Assembly: GCA_019347945.1 (NCBI GenBank)
Contig: JAHWKK010000016.1
Span: 1-64,000 of the forward strand
Direction of reading: 5' to 3'
From: Acidobacteriota bacterium
Lineage (GTDB): Bacteria; Acidobacteriota; Thermoanaerobaculia; Gp7-AA8; JAHWKK01
DNA: 64,000 nucleotides
The notes under the pieces: model-generated
Seen by the model: the letters and a program-made list of their open reading frames with translations, nothing else
What the model was told of the DNA's origin: nothing
Database searches by the model: none
In this document: positions 61,559-64,000 of the stretch, piece after piece
How positions within the stretch are numbered: position 1 is the first letter of the stretch
Layout: every line of letters starts with the position of its first letter
Translations under genes and position numbers: made by a program

Positions 61559-64000
61559 ATGGCCGATCACCCGGATGTTGCCAGCTCTGATCCGACGGTT
61601 GCGCGGACTTCGGCGCCAGCCTCCGGTGCCTCCGAGCGGTTCTCCCCCGGGGATCTCCTCGATGAACGGTACCGGATCGTGGCGCTTCTCGGCCGGGGCG
61701 GAATGGGTGAGGTGTACCGCGCCGAAGACCTCAAGCTCGGCCAGCAGGTCGCGCTGAAGTTTCTGCCGCGCAACACCCTCGGTTCCGCCGCTCTCGAGCG
61801 GCTCTATGGCGAAGTACGCCTCGGCCGCCGCGTCTCGCATCCCAACGTCTGCCGTCTTTACGACATCGGCGAGTGGCAGGGCCATCACTTCGTGACGATG
61901 GAGTACATCGACGGCGAGGATCTCGCGTCTCTTCTCCGACGGATCGGAAAGCTTCCTCGCGAGAAGGCCATCGAGCTCGCCCGCGACATCTGTGCGGGCC
62001 TCGCCGCGGCGCACGGACTCGGGGTGGTCCATCGCGATCTCAAGCCGGCCAATATCATGGTCGACGGCCGCGGAAACGCGATCATCACCGACTTCGGGCT
62101 CGCCGCGCTCGCGACGGATCTCGAGGAGCGCGAGGAGCTCGCGGGAACACCCGCGTACATGGCGCCGGAACAGCTCGCCGGACAACCTGCGACCACGAAG
62201 ACCGATCTCTATGCGCTCGGGCTGGTCCTCTACGAGATGTTCACCGGCCGCCGCCGGTTCGAGGGGCGGTCGGTCGAGGAGATACGAGGACTTCATCGAA
62301 GCTCCGACTCGGCGAGCATTTCGCGGGACACGAAATCGATCGATCCGGTCATCCAGCAGGTTGTGATGCGATGCATCGAGCCGAAGCCCGAAGATCGACC
62401 GAGCTCGATTCACGCGGTGATCGCGGCACTTCCCGGCGGAGATCCCCTCCAGGCCGCACTCGAGGCAGGCGAGACGCCCTCTCCCGAGATGGTCGCGGCG
62501 GCGGGCGCGAGCGGAGAGCTCGCGCCGGTCATCGGGATTCCTCTGCTCGTCCTTGCGATCGGCTTGATCGTGTTCCTCGTACTGGGTGAGTCGCGGTTCG
62601 AGATCACGGGAGTCCGGCCGTTCCCCAAACATCCGAGAGTGCTCGAGCATGAGGCAAGGCAGATTCTCGAGGCGACCGGGCATTCGCGCGAGCCTGCGGA
62701 CAGGATCTGGCTCTTCGTGACCGACGATGATTTCTTCTTCGGCTGGAATGCAGAAAACCCCGACGTCGACGCCGCGACTGTGAATCCCTCTCCGATTCAG
62801 TTCGTCTATCGGGAGAGTCCGGAAGAGCTGATGCCGCTCGCCGGCTGGGGTGGCGATCGACGCGCCATTCCTCATGATCCTCCGCACACCGAGCCCGGAA
62901 TGGCGAGGGTCTACCTCTCTCCGGAGGGGCTTCTCTCGAACCTCGTCGTGGTCCCGTCGGCCGGGATGATCGGACAGGAGGAGCAAGAGGTCGACTGGCG
63001 GATGCTGTTCGACCGGGCAGGGCTCGATTTCGATTCAGCCACCGAGATTCCGCTCGATCGGACTGCACCGGTGGATACCGACGAAAAACGTGCGTGGAGA
63101 ACCTCGTCGACAAACGACCCGACGAACGTCGTGGATGTCGTCGGGGGCTCATTCGCCGGCCGCGCGGTCTGGTTCGAGGTGATTCCCCCATGGCGCGAGA
63201 CGATCGGGTATGACCGCCGGCCATCCTTTTTCACGGAGTCGAGGATCGGCGACGTGATCGTCACGCTCGCCATCATCACGGTCGTTCTCGTCGGGCTCTG
63301 GGTTGCCCGTCGAAATCTGCGACGAGGGCGCGGAGACCGGACCGGAGCGGTTCGGCTTGCCACGACGATCTTCGTTCTCCTGGCTACCTCCTCGATCCTA
63401 CGCGCGGATCACAGCATCTCGATCACGATAGAGTGGCGATTGATCGTCGATCTGGTCGCGCTGGCGCTGTTTCGCGCCGTGGTGATCGCCGTGATCTACC
63501 TCGCCCTCGAACCCTATCTGCGACGGAAGTGGCCGACGCTCCTCGTTTCGTGGAGCAGGCTTCTGGCGAAGAGGTTTACCGACCCGCTGGTCGGGAGAGA
63601 CGTCTTTCTCGGTACGGTGGCGAGTCTGGTCGCCAGCGGGCTCTACGTCGCAAGCAGGATTCTGCCGGGCGGGCCGTTGGCGATCGAAAGCGGCGGCTAC
63701 GGATCGACCCTTTCGTCGGCGCGGCAGGCCCTCGCCGTGCTGCTCAATATTTTCGTTTCAAGTGTTCTCCCCACCCTGGTCTTTGCGGCGATCATGGTAG
63801 GAATCGCAATCCTTTTCAGGAAGCGCATCTTCGGGATGATCGGGATCTACCTGATGATGATGGTGATCACCCTGGCGGGGGGTTTCGACGGCCCGATTCA
63901 GCTCATCGCCTCTCTTCTGATCAATTTCGTAGCGGTGTTGATTCTGGGGCGGCTGGGTCTGCTGGCCACATTCGTCTATTTCAGCGTGGGGGGACTCTTC
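61559..64000 (+). CDS. Membrane-anchored Ser/Thr protein kinase (PknB-like), 3' end cut off
   Basis: The frame is open for 814 codons to the window end. The kinase domain (about 38-300) has GRGGMGEVY at 46-53, catalytic Lys67 in VALKFL, HRDLKPANI at 158-166, DFGLA at 178-182 and MAPEQLAG; all catalytic residues are intact. A membrane helix follows at about 325-345, then an extracytoplasmic domain (about 350-560) and at least six further hydrophobic helices. No Shine-Dalgarno is visible and a TATGAT box is close, so the message may be leaderless. Confidence 0.93.
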   Translation, partial: MADHPDVASSDPTVARTSAPASGASERFSPGDLLDERYRIVALLGRGGMGEVYRAEDLKLGQQVALKFLPRNTLGSAALERLYGEVRLGRRVSHPNVCRLYDIGEWQGHHFVTMEYIDGEDLASLLRRIGKLPREKAIELARDICAGLAAAHGLGVVHRDLKPANIMVDGRGNAIITDFGLAALATDLEEREELAGTPAYMAPEQLAGQPATTKTDLYALGLVLYEMFTGRRRFEGRSVEEIRGLHRSSDSASISRDTKSIDPVIQQVVMRCIEPKPEDRPSSIHAVIAALPGGDPLQAALEAGETPSPEMVAAAGASGELAPVIGIPLLVLAIGLIVFLVLGESRFEITGVRPFPKHPRVLEHEARQILEATGHSREPADRIWLFVTDDDFFFGWNAENPDVDAATVNPSPIQFVYRESPEELMPLAGWGGDRRAIPHDPPHTEPGMARVYLSPEGLLSNLVVVPSAGMIGQEEQEVDWRMLFDRAGLDFDSATEIPLDRTAPVDTDEKRAWRTSSTNDPTNVVDVVGGSFAGRAVWFEVIPPWRETIGYDRRPSFFTESRIGDVIVTLAIITVVLVGLWVARRNLRRGRGDRTGAVRLATTIFVLLATSSILRADHSISITIEWRLIVDLVALALFRAVVIAVIYLALEPYLRRKWPTLLVSWSRLLAKRFTDPLVGRDVFLGTVASLVASGLYVASRILPGGPLAIESGGYGSTLSSARQALAVLLNIFVSSVLPTLVFAAIMVGIAILFRKRIFGMIGIYLMMMVITLAGGFDGPIQLIASLLINFVAVLILGRLGLLATFVYFSVGGLF

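Overview
This is a high-GC bacterial chromosome segment with dense operons, frequent 1-4 nt ATGA/GTGA stop-start overlaps, GTG and TTG starts, and repeat-rich intergenic gaps. The gene set suggests Acidobacteriota or a close relative: a membrane-anchored Ser/Thr kinase, an Ior-type molybdenum hydroxylase, a DUF1684 lipoprotein, DUF1385 beside rpmE/prfA, and OmpW. That placement is inferred from gene content, not computed. No tRNA, rRNA, CRISPR array, transposase or prophage gene was seen.

Layout. 1-341: palindromic repeats. 342-4528 (-): DUF4097-like protein, CCA-adding-type nucleotidyltransferase, FAH-family hydrolase and an unknown 512-aa protein, divergent from hpt and glutamate formimidoyltransferase (4560-5992). 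6296-11598 (-): translation block thrL-like leader, thrS, infC, rpmI, rplT, pheS, HU and an Hsp15-like S4 protein; pheT is not next to pheS. 11705-22557: two lipoproteins, a PLP decarboxylase, a GT-C membrane protein, a bactofilin-like/M23/TVP38/STN cell-envelope cluster and an APC permease. 23177-27384: IorA/IorB and a convergent XdhC-MobA-like fusion. 27948-32462 (-): 2-hydroxyacid dehydrogenase, an untracked 49-aa protein, CsaA-like protein, PhyH-type oxygenase, lipoprotein, a selenocysteine-containing ArsC/Spx-like protein and OmpW. 32791-35122: rpmE, DUF1385, prfA. 35516-44346: heterodimeric ABC exporter, MFS, cation/proton antiporter and an NSS sodium symporter. 44383-51452: S23-like four-helix protein (frameshifted), RNase D, BtpA, a large Rossmann protein, TrxB, a zincin and a GerMN lipoprotein. 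52569-57991: lysS, LolC/E-like, tsaB, rimI, GT-C. 58038-64000: a DUF2059/pseudopilin-like hybrid, a large secreted protein and a Ser/Thr kinase cut by the window end.

Main discoveries. (1) At 31434-31793 an ArsC/Spx-family gene has an in-frame TGA exactly where the first Cys of the CxxC motif belongs (P-S-U-T-S-C-R-K-A), followed by a bacterial SECIS-like hairpin with a GGUC loop. (2) Upstream of thrS there is a 16-codon leader with six Thr codons in its first eight, followed by mutually exclusive antiterminator and terminator hairpins: a classical attenuator controlling a tRNA synthetase. (3) A perfect 10-bp intrinsic terminator runs its U-tract straight into the pheS ATG. (4) infC appears to start at ATT behind a strong Shine-Dalgarno. 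(5) Six (GAAGAGT)n heptamer arrays all sit immediately after stop codons, always in coding orientation, and two of them lie beside copies of a four-helix-bundle gene.
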